Origin: Bacteroides stercorirosoris
GTDB lineage: Bacteria; Bacteroidota; Bacteroidia; Bacteroidales; Bacteroidaceae
Assembly (NCBI RefSeq): GCF_900142015.1
Contig: NZ_FQZN01000010.1
Location: forward strand, 1-64,000
Length of the DNA stretch: 64,000 nucleotides
Direction of reading: 5' to 3'
The number at the start of each line of letters is the position of its first letter. Position 1 is the first letter of the stretch. The translations under genes and the position numbers were made by a program. This document shows, piece after piece, positions 1 through 10,200 of this stretch. The notes beneath the pieces are model-generated. The model worked only from the letters and a program-made list of their open reading frames with translations, did not search any database and was not told the DNA's origin.

Positions 1-112
1 AAACTTCGATTTTCACAGAGTCGTCATGCCAACCCGAGATCTCGAAATACTCCATTAAAACTTCGGGGAAGATGACTCGTAGTAACTTATGTAGGGGGCG
101 ATTAGAATTCAT
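1..112 (-). CDS. Transposase, N-terminal fragment (cut by window edge)
   Basis: An open frame starts at an ATG at 112 and runs off the left edge, giving 37 visible residues. It begins MNSNRPLHKLLRVIFPE and continues with EYFEIS and DDSVKIEV. This resembles the N-terminal region of ISAon1-family transposases common in Bacteroides; the match is from memory and rests on a short piece. An insertion sequence therefore probably lies between the integrase gene and whatever is left of the window, with its right end somewhere in 113-271. A candidate end is the GGGT...ACCC motif near 183-200. Confidence 0.55.
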   Translation of the reverse strand, partial: MNSNRPLHKLLRVIFPEVLMEYFEISGWHDDSVKIEV

Positions 113-271
113 TGGATTGTTGTTGTTTAAATATAACCGCAAAGATAATTCACTTTCGCTTATTAACATAACATACCCACAGGGTTTTCGGACTGACCCA
201 AAAAAACGACGCTGTTTTCACCCATGAAGCAAAAAGGGTGTCCCAAAAGGGTGTCGCAAAACTTAATAGTT

Positions 272-1513
272 ATGGCAAAATTATCATTAACAGTATTAGC
301 AGCAAAAAAAACTGCAAATGGAATGTACCCTATCTTTGTGCGTATTGCAGCAAAGAAAGAAAAGGCATACATTAAAACAGGGTATGAAATACCCGACCTA
401 TGCCAATGGTATGAAAATAAAATCGTAGCTCGTAACGATGCTGCAATGATGAACAAAAGACTATCTTTTGAATTAAAGAAATACAATGAACGCGTGAAAA
501 ACGTAGATAACTACGACACATACACCGCAACGCAATTAAAACAGATAATCACACAAGTCGATAAAGTTGCGCAAAATGCTACTACATTCACGGATTTTTT
601 TAGAAATAAGATTTCAGAATTTGAAAGAGACGGAAGGGATAACTATGCCAAAATGCACAGAGAAACATTGCGCATCTTCTTACTTGCTGAGGGCGAAGTT
701 CCATTCGTCATAATGAATCATATCACTATTGAACACTTCGACGCCTATATGAGACGTAAGGGTTATAGCGACGGAAATAGACAAATAAGGCTCTGTCATA
801 TTAAGGCAAGAGTCAACGAAGCTATAAAATACGGACTTATAAAATGTGAAAAACATCCGTTTGCATACACCAAACTACCATCCTCTGAACCCAAAGATTA
901 TGATATAAGTATTGTAGACTTTATTAAGATAGTAGAAGCCAATACAGGCAACAGCAAAAGATTAACGCTTGCAAAAGATATGTTTCTACTCTCTTTTTAT
1001 ATAGGTGGTACAAACCTTGCCGATATCGTACAGATAGACTTTAGTCAAAAAGAAATAAACTATATCAGACAGAAAAGCGGTGCACATAAGAGAAAAGACC
1101 GGATAACCAGAATAACCATTCAGCCAGAAGCAAGATATATTATAGATAAGTATATAGGGAAAAACGGACGTTTAGATTTAGGCTATAATTATACCTATAC
1201 AAACATGTGTTGTTATATCAATAGCTGCCTAAAGCTGTTGGCTAAAGAGTTAAATATTAAAAGCAATCTCACATTCTACTCTGCTCGTAAAACATTTGCG
1301 CAGTTTGCATCTGAAATTGCGATACCCTACCCAATTATAGAATATTGCCTAGGACATTCTATTAAGACAAACATAACTATTAACTCTTATGTGAAAGTTA
1401 AGCAGTCACAAGCGGATGCAGCGATAAAACGCGTCATAGAATACACCAAACAACCAAAGATTTTTGAAGACTTTATAAATCTACGGAATCAAATGCAAAT
1501 GATGGTGATATAA
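272..1513 (+). CDS. Prophage tyrosine-recombinase integrase
   Basis: This site-specific recombinase of about 413 residues would integrate and excise the phage. It has the usual order: a short arm-binding N-terminus (LSLTVLAAKK, then YPIFVRI), a SAM-like core-binding domain and a C-terminal catalytic domain. Catalytic elements visible are an arginine in FYSARKTFA, LGHS and a terminal tyrosine in INSYVKV. The first catalytic arginine of the classic set is not obvious (IGGTNLAD), and Tyr stands at the usual first His of HxxR, so the active site is of a divergent Bacteroidetes type. I chose the ATG at 272, which gives the canonical MAKLSL start, over an in-frame ATG at 224. It sits at the end of the element opposite to the tRNA fragment at 33.5 kb. 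Confidence 0.9.
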   Translation: MAKLSLTVLAAKKTANGMYPIFVRIAAKKEKAYIKTGYEIPDLCQWYENKIVARNDAAMMNKRLSFELKKYNERVKNVDNYDTYTATQLKQIITQVDKVAQNATTFTDFFRNKISEFERDGRDNYAKMHRETLRIFLLAEGEVPFVIMNHITIEHFDAYMRRKGYSDGNRQIRLCHIKARVNEAIKYGLIKCEKHPFAYTKLPSSEPKDYDISIVDFIKIVEANTGNSKRLTLAKDMFLLSFYIGGTNLADIVQIDFSQKEINYIRQKSGAHKRKDRITRITIQPEARYIIDKYIGKNGRLDLGYNYTYTNMCCYINSCLKLLAKELNIKSNLTFYSARKTFAQFASEIAIPYPIIEYCLGHSIKTNITINSYVKVKQSQADAAIKRVIEYTKQPKIFEDFINLRNQMQMMVI

Positions 1514-1553
1514 TATATAATAAGGTATAAAAGAAAAATAATCACTTAAAAAC

Positions 1554-1584
1554 TTGCATAATATACAAAAGTATATTATCTTTG
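1554..1584 (+). promoter_or_regulatory. Bacteroides-type promoter
   Basis: TTG at 1554-1556 is followed after 20 bases by TATCTTTG at 1577-1584, matching the Bacteroides -33/-7 consensus. It would drive the two small genes that follow, separately from the integrase. Confidence 0.7.
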
Positions 1585-1610
1585 TAGAGTCAATTTAAAA
1601 CGAATACATT

Positions 1611-1805
1611 ATGAACGAAAAAGAGTTCTTTCTCGACTTACTAATGAAGAAAAAGGCAGAAATGAAAATGCTGGAATACATCTTCAATAGCAGTCGACAA
1701 ATTAGTGAAAGCAAAATGAATGCAGTTCTCGACCGTAAAAGACAGCTAGAAAAAGACATTGCAACGATTGAAGAAGCTTTAAAAAAGCTGGAAAAGAAAA
1801 AGTAG
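1611..1805 (+). CDS. Small helical protein, unknown function
   Basis: A 64-residue, highly charged, Lys/Glu-rich protein that looks entirely alpha-helical and coiled-coil forming (LEKDIATIEEALKKLEKKK at the C-terminus). It follows a good promoter and precedes a DUF5053-like gene by about 40 bases, so the two are probably co-transcribed. I do not recognise the family. A role in excision or regulation next to the integrase is possible, but nothing in the sequence shows it. Confidence 0.6.
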   Translation: MNEKEFFLDLLMKKKAEMKMLEYIFNSSRQISESKMNAVLDRKRQLEKDIATIEEALKKLEKKK

Positions 1806-1848
1806 TAACAGTTCTCCCCTTCGGGGGAGAATTAAAAAACAAAAAGAT

Positions 1849-2268
1849 ATGAGTACTTTGCAAAAAGATTTAGAGATTCTAAAACGGATTATGACATCTG
1901 ATAACCCCAATAAAATGGGGGAATTTCAGAAGAAAGTAGATGAAATAAACGCACTTTACCCATCAGAGGAAGACGGGAATATAATAGCTGATTTCGTGCT
2001 ACAATGTTACGAAGAAATAGGGAATGAGCTAGACCAAGTAAAAAATGAACTAACAGTTCGCCAACAAATTGCAGACGTAAGCGGCTTTATTTCTCTATCA
2101 TATATAGCGAAAAACTATTTTGGCAAATCTAAGCAATGGCTAAACAACAAAATCAACGGATGTATTGTTAATGGCAGACCTAGCGAATTTTCCAAAGAAG
2201 AAAAAGAAAAATTAAATCACGCTTTAAATGATTTAAGTAAGAAATTAGGCTCAATTCGCATTTCATAA
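1849..2268 (+). CDS. DUF5053-type phage protein
   Basis: A 139-residue protein with a charged helical N-terminal half and a C-terminal segment (ISLSYIAKNYFGKSKQWL) that looks like a helix-turn-helix motif. It resembles the DUF5053 family found beside integrases in Bacteroides prophages, by recollection. DNA binding is a reasonable guess; the role is unknown. A strong terminator follows 20 bases after the stop. Confidence 0.7.
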   Translation: MSTLQKDLEILKRIMTSDNPNKMGEFQKKVDEINALYPSEEDGNIIADFVLQCYEEIGNELDQVKNELTVRQQIADVSGFISLSYIAKNYFGKSKQWLNNKINGCIVNGRPSEFSKEEKEKLNHALNDLSKKLGSIRIS

Positions 2269-2288
2269 TGCGTTTTAAATTGACACCG

Positions 2289-2318
2289 CCCCGTAGTTGA
2301 GCCGCTACGGGGTTTTTT
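2289..2318 (+). terminator. Rho-independent terminator of the integrase-side genes
   Basis: A perfect 8-bp stem, CCCCGTAG (2289-2296) with CTACGGGG (2305-2312), is followed by six T. It ends rightward transcription. Confidence 0.9.
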
Positions 2319-2324
2319 ATCGAC

Positions 2325-2354
2325 AAAAAAGCCTCGACCCTTACGAGCCGAGGC
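2325..2354 (-). terminator. Rho-independent terminator of the late operon
   Basis: On the minus strand the stem GCCTCG/CGAGGC (2349-2354 with 2331-2336) is followed by six T (2325-2330). It terminates the long leftward late operon and lies back to back with the opposing terminator. Confidence 0.8.
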
Positions 2355-2400
2355 ACAAACTTATCAAAAATAAGTATTACTTCTACATGTTATATAACAA

Positions 2401-2856
2401 CTAAAATTGGAAAAGGTTGTAACTAATACCAATACCCGCATACATTCCGAACGGATAACCGTAACCTAACTGCACCCCTACCCCTAACCGCTTACGCTTC
2501 AATTTGTCCCGAATAAAGATAGTTTGCGCCTTCTGATATACTTTAATGCTATCCAAGTTTGCCCGATACCCAGACACCCACGCCGTATAAAGACTATCTT
2601 TATATACTTTCTGTGAAATAGGTATATAAACAAAAACGGTATCATGCACAGTGTCGCCCGGCATCGGGATGAAAACAGGATAAGACACCGAATCTATAAT
2701 TCTTTCGCTGCTCGCAACTGGAACAGGACAAAAGACTGTGTCAGTTGAGTAAACCGTATCACAAACAATCTCTCTTGTAAGTGAGCCATTACCCGGTCTA
2801 AACAAGATGATACAGGAAAGACAGATTATTATAATGTATGGTAGAACGTTTTTCAT
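2401..2856 (-). CDS. Membrane-anchored spanin-like phage protein
   Basis: A 151-residue protein with one N-terminal hydrophobic segment (VLPYIIIICLSCIILF) and a charged region after it; the C-terminus is Gly/Tyr-rich (GVGVQLGYGYPFGMYAGIG). The ATG at 2856 is chosen because it overlaps the stop of the endolysin gene as ATGA; a longer frame to 2910 would overlap the endolysin by 58 bases. Position after holin and endolysin suggests an Rz/spanin role in disrupting the outer membrane. It resembles the DUF6808-type proteins of Bacteroides phages, but I cannot confirm this. Confidence 0.65.
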   Translation of the reverse strand: MKNVLPYIIIICLSCIILFRPGNGSLTREIVCDTVYSTDTVFCPVPVASSERIIDSVSYPVFIPMPGDTVHDTVFVYIPISQKVYKDSLYTAWVSGYRANLDSIKVYQKAQTIFIRDKLKRKRLGVGVQLGYGYPFGMYAGIGISYNLFQF

Positions 2857-3251
2857 AATGCTAAGATTTGTTTTTTCAAGTCGTTTGCATCGTAACTGAC
2901 ATGTACCCATGCGAACCCTTTTTCGTCGATTAGTTGCTTAAAAGGCAAGCCAAGTTCTTGAATAAGGTAGAATAAGCGTCTATTCTCCTTTTGATTTCCG
3001 CCGGAAATATCAGCCGCCATCCCGCGCAGATGGTCGCTATTGCTCGCACCTTTTACCCTCTTATTGAGAGCCAGACAACGAAAGCCACTATTAACAGTAA
3101 TAGGCTTACCGTATGCCTCACGAAGTGGATCTAAAACGTTATTCACTAATGCCGTGAGATTTTCGACATGTTCTTTCTTACACCTGTTATCAATCAGATA
3201 TTTATTAGCAGTGTCACTATGACACAGTTCCGCAATCGTGAAATATTTCAT
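2853..3251 (-). CDS. Endolysin, peptidase M15 family
   Basis: A 132-residue zinc peptidase of the M15A type, predicted to cut peptidoglycan cross-bridges for lysis. The zinc-binding pattern S-x-H-xx-G-x-A-x-D is seen as SDHLRGMAAD (H74, D81), and the third ligand is H117 in WVHVSY. There is no signal peptide, as expected for a holin-dependent enzyme, and the holin gene is immediately upstream. The length matches the short phage/CTn M15 family. Confidence 0.9.
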   Translation of the reverse strand: MKYFTIAELCHSDTANKYLIDNRCKKEHVENLTALVNNVLDPLREAYGKPITVNSGFRCLALNKRVKGASNSDHLRGMAADISGGNQKENRRLFYLIQELGLPFKQLIDEKGFAWVHVSYDANDLKKQILAL

Positions 3252-3261
3252 GTTACTTTGC

Positions 3262-3720
3262 TTATTGATTAATCTTTATTTTTTGATAGTCATTTAGGAA
3301 CGGGACATTCTTTATAAATTCGACTGAAACAACATAATAGATAAACGACACGCACTTATACGTAGCACTACCTTTTGTACAGAGTTGTTTCCAGTTTCGC
3401 AAAATGTTCACGCCATAGAAGTAAAACACGGAATAAGTCACAAATGAAACACATTGCAGCGAACCTTCCGGGTTTCCTTTTTGCTCACCTATGTAATAGA
3501 TAGCACATACCATCACAAAGAACGCCATCGCTTCAAGAATGCACCGGAACGCCTTTTTAAAGCTAAAACTTTCGTTATGAACCAACAACCCAGCCAGTAA
3601 GCCGAATAAGAAGTTAACTGCAAACAGAGCAATAAGGCTTTTAATGTCGCCACTAATCGGGTTAAGATAGGCGGCTACAGACGTAGCCAGCCCTATTAAT
3701 AGATTTTTCAGATAGTACAT
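3262..3720 (-). CDS. Phage holin
   Basis: A 152-residue membrane protein with several hydrophobic segments (around residues 5-20, 30-47, 63-80 and 92-107). It resembles the Bacteroides phage-holin family. It is 11 bases upstream of the endolysin gene in the same operon, so the pair forms the lysis cassette. Confidence 0.75.
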   Translation of the reverse strand: MYYLKNLLIGLATSVAAYLNPISGDIKSLIALFAVNFLFGLLAGLLVHNESFSFKKAFRCILEAMAFFVMVCAIYYIGEQKGNPEGSLQCVSFVTYSVFYFYGVNILRNWKQLCTKGSATYKCVSFIYYVVSVEFIKNVPFLNDYQKIKINQ

Positions 3721-3723
3721 TCG

Positions 3724-3945
3724 CTATTCTTTTACAGAGAAAAAAGATTCTACTTTCGCTTTTATTTCGTCCATAGTCCCCGGCATCTGTACATTAACAG
3801 CAAGATAACCGCCCTGCGAAATATTTGCAGAACCTACGACCGAATCGTTTTCAGTGATATCATAGCCTACGCTAGTGACTTCTTCAGTCGCAGTTTTGCC
3901 ACTAAAACTACGATTTACGCTCTCATTCATTTTTACCAATTTCAT
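3724..3945 (-). CDS. Small phage protein, unknown function
   Basis: A 73-residue soluble protein with no motif I recognise. The C-terminal half (MPGTMDEIKAKVESFF) is helical. It is packed tightly between the fibre-adjacent gene and the holin, so it is translated with the late operon. Confidence 0.6.
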   Translation of the reverse strand: MKLVKMNESVNRSFSGKTATEEVTSVGYDITENDSVVGSANISQGGYLAVNVQMPGTMDEIKAKVESFFSVKE

Positions 3946-3951
3946 AATCTC

Positions 3952-4224
3952 TTATTTTTTAGGGTTAATAATGTTTTCCAGCAACGGGCAAACGGCTTCC
4001 TGCACAAATGCGAGAAACCCCTCACGCACATACTTTCCAATAATAGCAGCGTTTGCGGCATCTACATCAACCTCACCGTTTTTGTAGATATCACGCGCTA
4101 ATTCCAGTTCGCCAATATCGGCAGTCTTACCATAGATGGCATTACCTAGCTCTTTGCTGACATCAAGGGTACTATTATTCCCCTCAATGTCTTGCACTTG
4201 AATTTTTCTAAAATCAATCTTCAT
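3952..4224 (-). CDS. Small phage protein after the tail fibre, unknown function
   Basis: A 90-residue protein beginning MKIDFRKIQVQDIEG. The start at 4224 is preferred because the longer frame (to 4275) would overlap the 3' end of the fibre gene. It carries a conserved-looking pattern around ELGNAIYGKTADIGELELA that recurs in small proteins encoded next to Bacteroides phage fibres. A fibre chaperone or tail-associated role is only a guess from position. Confidence 0.6.
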   Translation of the reverse strand: MKIDFRKIQVQDIEGNNSTLDVSKELGNAIYGKTADIGELELARDIYKNGEVDVDAANAAIIGKYVREGFLAFVQEAVCPLLENIINPKK

Positions 4225-4240
4225 AATTATATTTTTAAAA

Positions 4241-7200
4241 TTAAAATTTATTGCGTCCAATGATAGCGACTTCAAAAGCTGCGTCTACATATCCTCGCCC
4301 TGTGTCTAATATTCTCACACTAAAATAAGAATCATATCTATTTTCAATCATCCCAACGACCCACCGTTCACCATCAGTTGACCACGGTGTCCCGGTAATC
4401 ATAACATAATATTGCATATGCTTAAGTTCGTGAGTTATAGTATATTTTCCTACCCCCGTTCTACGGCTGGAAACCGTACAACCATTTCCCCAATATGATT
4501 CTATAGTTCCATTGGAAACGATTCTGCCCGCCCATAATACACCCGGAGCATTCCATGTTTCGCCAGCACGTTGTCCAAACGTGTGGCTACCATAACTTTC
4601 AACAGCTGTTCCTCCTGTTTGAGCTATCATGCTCAAGCATGTACCAGATTTATTTTGGGTATAAATGCCAATACCTGTTACTCCATCTGCACGGATTGAC
4701 ATTAGCGTCCCTTTGGTATCATTAATTCTTAAAAATCGATAACCGGAAGGTTCTACAAGAATTTTAGCTTCCGACTCATCCCGAATTGCAAGCGAATTAC
4801 CTTCTACATTCCAACCGCCAATTTTAGCACCCGTCGTTACAGTCAGTTTTCCTGTTGTTATCTCAGTAGCTGCAATTTTGGTAGCTAATAAAGTTGAAGT
4901 TACGATATCATCAGCTTTAATAAGACTTGTGCGGATAAATCCACCGTCGATAATAGTTTGTTTTGCAGTGGCTTTATTTACCATGTCGGTATAACTTGTA
5001 TATCCAAGTTTGACCGCTACATCATTACGAGCATTAGTTAATGCATTGTTTGCTTTTGTTGTTGCATCTGTCGCCGCAGTTGAGATTGCAGCAGTTTTTG
5101 CGTTATTGGCTTTAGTCGTTGCATCAGTTGCCGCAGTTGAAATAGCTGCACTTTTTGCATTGTTTGCCTTTGTTGTTGCATCGGTAGCAGCCGTGGATAT
5201 TGCCGCACTCTTTGCATTATTAGCCTTCGTTGTTGCATCAGTTGCAGCCGTACTAATAGCCTCGCTTTTTGCTGTAGCTACTTGCGCCGGGGTTGCCTTG
5301 CCGTTAATAGTACTTTGTGCAGCACTATCCAAAGAAGAAAAGGTTACTTTACCAGCCAATGACAACTCTTTCCCAAAAATAGAAATGCCTCCGGCTGTTA
5401 TTGTCATTCCGGATTTAATTTCCTCGCGTGATGGCGTATCATCAACATCGGTTACATCAAATACCGTAGCATAAGCCACATACCAAGTAACAGGCGCGGC
5501 GGCGGTCGGGGCTGCACCGCCAGTTAAGGCAAAATAATTTAAAGTGCTAAATGTACCGGATGCACCGCAGGTTACTTTACATGCGTACTCCGTCCATTTA
5601 CCAGCCCCCGCCGTTGAGGTCAGCCATTTTGTCGCCCCACCTGTTCCGTAACTATTGTGGGAAACATTCAAATTACGCCCGGTCGGAATATTAGCAATAA
5701 TACGCACAACAAACACAGCATTAGCACGGGAAGTATTAGCAAAATAGAAACCAGTTATACGTTTATCTGTTGCGGTGTTAAATTGTGTAGCTACGATTTT
5801 CATAGCTTTTACCGCCGGGTTAGGACACCCGGTAACTGCAACATAGCTTCTAGTTGCTCCAGTACCTAAATAAACGGCTGTACCGTTATACTTTCCATCC
5901 TTAAACGTCGGGTCGCGATATAACATCTTACCTTTAGACATTGCAGTAGCCAATTCAGCCGCATTAGTAGCCTGCGTTGTCTTTGTTGTAACCTCAGTCA
6001 CCTTTAAAGTAATCTGAGCGGCAGTAGCATTTATTTCACTCTGTTTGGTCGTAACAGAGGTTAACGAAGCCGCTGCATTCGTTGCAGAAGTGGCGGCAGC
6101 AGTAGCACTATTAGCGGCAGCAGTGGCTTTAGTCCCGGCGGTTGTAGCAGAGTTGGCGGCGGCGGTTGCTTTTGTTCCGGCATTCGTTTCACTTGTTTTT
6201 GCATTGGCGGCAGACGTGGCGGCTTGCGTTGCTTTCGTTGTAATCTCCGTTACTTTAGTAGAAATTTGCGAGGCTGTCTGATTAATACTACTCTCCTTTT
6301 GAGTAATCGTAGTTAACTTTGCCGCTGCACTGTCGGCAGAACTCTTAGCATTTGTTGCAGAAGTGGCGGCAGCAGTAGCAGATGAAGCCGCCGCATTTGC
6401 CTTCGTCGTTGCGGTTGATGCAGAACCGGATGCACTCGTAGCGGAAGAAGCGGCGGCAGTGGCTTTAGTTGTTGCAGTACTGGCAGAGGTGGACGCAGAT
6501 GTTTCGCTCTTTTTGGCATTCGTTGCCGCGGTAGTAGCTTCTGTTACTTTAGAGCTTATTTGCCCCTCACGGATTTCAAACGCAGTCTGCACGCTTGTTA
6601 TACGGGCGTCAACGTCTTCCGGTGCAGGCGTCCAATCTGTTGCTTTATTGCCTTTCTCTAACTTTACCTCTTTTATTTCAACCCAATTCGTTGTATCTGT
6701 ATTCGGGCTAGTGCTACCTGTGTAGATATAAAAGAAATGAGCCGTACCTACTTGAATCGCAGGAGTAAATGTATAAATTACATGAGTCCACGCGGTTGTA
6801 ATGGCAGTACCTTTGGTAAATATAGCTTTAGTTCCTCCGCTCTCTGCTATACCAAAAGAACGAGTACACGCTATGTTAGAGCGTACCCAAAACGAAACTG
6901 TATAAGGGGTGTTCAATTCAAAAACTATATTCCGTACCGATGAATTAAAAATGCGCGGCCATCCGGCAGTTGAACATGCACTAACTCCGCGAACAATACC
7001 ATTTGTAACCGTTACCGTAGCACCAGAACCGGTAAAGTATTTAGCACCAGTATCGGTTACGTAGCGTATGAGGTTCTTTCCACCTATTTTTATGCCGTTC
7101 ACAGCATTGCTTGCAGCATTGGCGGCGATAGTATCAGTCTGAGACTTAACAGTTAATTTAATAGCGTCCGGCGTTATCTTAGCCTCCGCTGCTGAAACCC

Positions 7201-10200
7201 TTGTTCCTAATGCCGTTACATCAGTCTTTGCCGCCTTTAATGCTATTTGGTCGGTATGCTGCTTTATCGTTGTTTCGGCAGAGCCTACACGTGTACCAAG
7301 TGCATTAAAATCAGTCTTAGCCACCTTTAACGCAATACTGTTGTTTAGTTGGGTTATACTACTGGAATGCTCTGTTTTTGTTGTGTATTTACCTGCCGCG
7401 TCTGTAATAGCCGCTTGTTTTGCATTAGCAGCAATAGTTTCCGTCTGGCTCTTTACAGTAAGTTTAATAGCATCCGGCGTTATCTTAGCTTCGGCGGCTG
7501 TCATACGCGTACCAAGCGCAGTAACATCGGTTTTAGCGGCTTTTAGAGCTATCGAATCGGTGTGTTGCTTAATAGTCGTTTCAGCCGAAGAAACACGCGT
7601 ACCCAATGCGTTAAAATCAGTCTTGGCAACTTTCAGTTCTATACTATTGCTTAACTGCGTGATACTACTTGTATGCTCTGTTTTTGTTGTGTATTTCGCG
7701 GCGGCATCAGATATATAGTCTATCTCAGCATCGGTTACGTCAAACATCGTAGCATAACAGATATGCCATTCTAAAGGCGCGGCAGTGGTCGGGGCACTAC
7801 CTCCCGAAAGATAAAAGAAACCTGTACTAGAGAATGTACCGGATGCACCACATACTATTTTATAGGCGTATTCTTCCCATTTGCCAGTACCGACATAGGC
7901 AGTAAGCCACTTATGAGAAGCCCCTGTACCAAGAGCATTTGTTGCAAACTTTAAGGTATATCCGGTTGGAATATTAGCAATAAGACGAACGATTAACACC
8001 CGGTTGGCTTTCGCTGTTGCTCCCCAATAAAAGCCACCCCGTTCGGGTGAGGCTGTTCCGGTTGTCTTCACTTTAAGACAATAACCCGAACTGTTGGGAT
8101 TACCAGCAATACCGGAGACACGGGTAACGGTTACATTGCCGTTGCCGGAATTATTATAAACGGAACAGCTATTCAAACCGGATTTAAACGACGGGTCGCG
8201 ATAAATCATCTTACCTTTAGACATCGCTAATGCCAACTCAGCACTATTAGCGGCAGCAGTAGCTTTTGTTCCAGCTGTACTAGCTGAGTTAGCGGCATTA
8301 GTGGCAGAAGTTGCCGCCTGCGAGGCTTTAGTATTGACTTCCGTAACTTTAGTAGTAATACTACTAGCTGTTTGATTGATACTACTTTCTTTCTGAGTGA
8401 TTGTAGTCAGCTTAGCGGCGGCGGTATCGGCTGAACTTTTGGCGTTTGTAGCAGAAGTTGCAGCGGCAGCGGCAGAGCCAGCAGCAGCGGTAGCCTTTGT
8501 AGTTGCAGTTGATGCTGAACCCGACGCGGAAGTAGCAGAAGACGCGGCGTTAGATGCTGACGTTGCCGCCTCTGTAGCCTTTTTAGTTACTTCCGTTACT
8601 TTTGTCGAAATCTGTGAGGCTGTTTGATTAATACTACTTTCTTTCTCTGTTATGGTAGTCAACTTGGCAGCAGCACTATCAGCAGAACTTTTTGCATTTG
8701 TAGCAGACCCGGCAGCAGCAGTAGCACTATTAGCCGCGGCAGTGGCTTTAGTCCCGGCTGTTGTTGCAGAGTTAGCGGCGGCGGTTGCTTTTGTTCCCGC
8801 ATTAGTTTCACTTGTTTTTGCATTGGTGGCAGACGTGGCGGCGGCGGTAGCTTTCGTCGTGGCGGTAGTTGCCGCAGTTGTTGCCTCCGTCACTTTCTTG
8901 TTTACTTCCGTCACTTTCGTAGCAATTTGCCCGGCTGTCTGAGTTATGCTACTTTCTTTGGTAGTCACTTCTTCCAGTACGGTTTCAGCACTTTCAGCGG
9001 CTTTTTGTGCAGCAGTAGCCGAGCCAGCCGCAGCAGTCGCAGAGTTAGCGGCGGCGGTAGCCTTTTGCCCTGCGGTCGTTGCGCTACCGGATGCAGCAGT
9101 AGCAGATGAAGCCGCCGCATTCGCTTTCGTCGTTGCGGTAGTTGCAGATGTTGATGCACTCGTAGCGGAAGAAGCGGCGGCAGTGGCTTTAGTTGTTGCA
9201 GTACTGGCAGAGGTAGACGCAGATGTTTCGCTCTTTTTGGCATTCGTTGCCGCGGTAGTAGCTTCTGTTACCTTTGAACTAATAACACCCTCACGGATTT
9301 CAAACGCCGTCTGCACGGCTGTTATTTGCCCGTTCAATTCATCCTCAAAGGTTTTTCCATTGCGTAATACAAAAATGCCTTTCAAAAAAACATTCGCGCT
9401 ATACAAGCCATAACCGAACGGTTGAGAATCGGCAGAAAACGCAGTGTCGGTAATTCCATCAAGACAACCGAGAATAACCTTTATTTTGCCTGTTAAGTCA
9501 GTGGAGTTAACGCCATTCAACACCGAAAAACGCGGCTTACCATCTTCGGAAGCGGTCAGATACAAAACGCCCTGACGTGCAGCATTCGTTTTGTTACCGA
9601 ACTGTACAAGGTCATCGCCGACAGCCGGGACGGATGAAGTAAACTCTGTTTTGTTTATGAAAATGTATTGACCGGACACAGAAGTTATGCGCACCCAATA
9701 ATATTTAGTTCCAGTCTTTGCAAACGTTTGGCAACGTACAAGGTCATCAGCAACAAACATCATGTCGCCCTCTATTTCAAGACGGTAAATATCATTTGTG
9801 AGAAGAACAGACTTAACCTTTCCGTTCGCAGGAGACACTACCAGCCCACCATTAACAGCGCGTATCTTTGAGATGATAAGTTCAAAGATAGTCATAGCCT
9901 TACGAACCGTCAAATTATCCAGTTCTAAGTTCCAGTCACCCGACACAGCCTTATACAATTTCATACCGCTGCCTGTCAGTCCAGGAGTGTACAGTTCAGA
10001 ACTGATATAGTCTTTAATAACTGTTTGGAAAAGAGTAGCAACATGAGAAACATTTAAGTCATACACGTTAGCTAAAGCCTGTACAAGCAAGTTTAGTGTA
10101 GTCGTTTTCTGCGAAATCGTAGCGTTTTTGCCGGATATGGTTTCTTTCGCGGTAACATTCTTGCCGGATGCAGTATTAGAAGCTGTGATATTTTCACCCG

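Noticed and set aside
5010..9413. Long plus-strand frames rich in Ala/Val opposite the fibre gene (e.g. 5010-5474, 6363-6725, 8652-8942, 8946-9413)
   Set aside because: They are reverse-strand shadows of the Ala/Thr/Ser repeats; composition follows the repeat and no start context, domain or conservation logic supports them.
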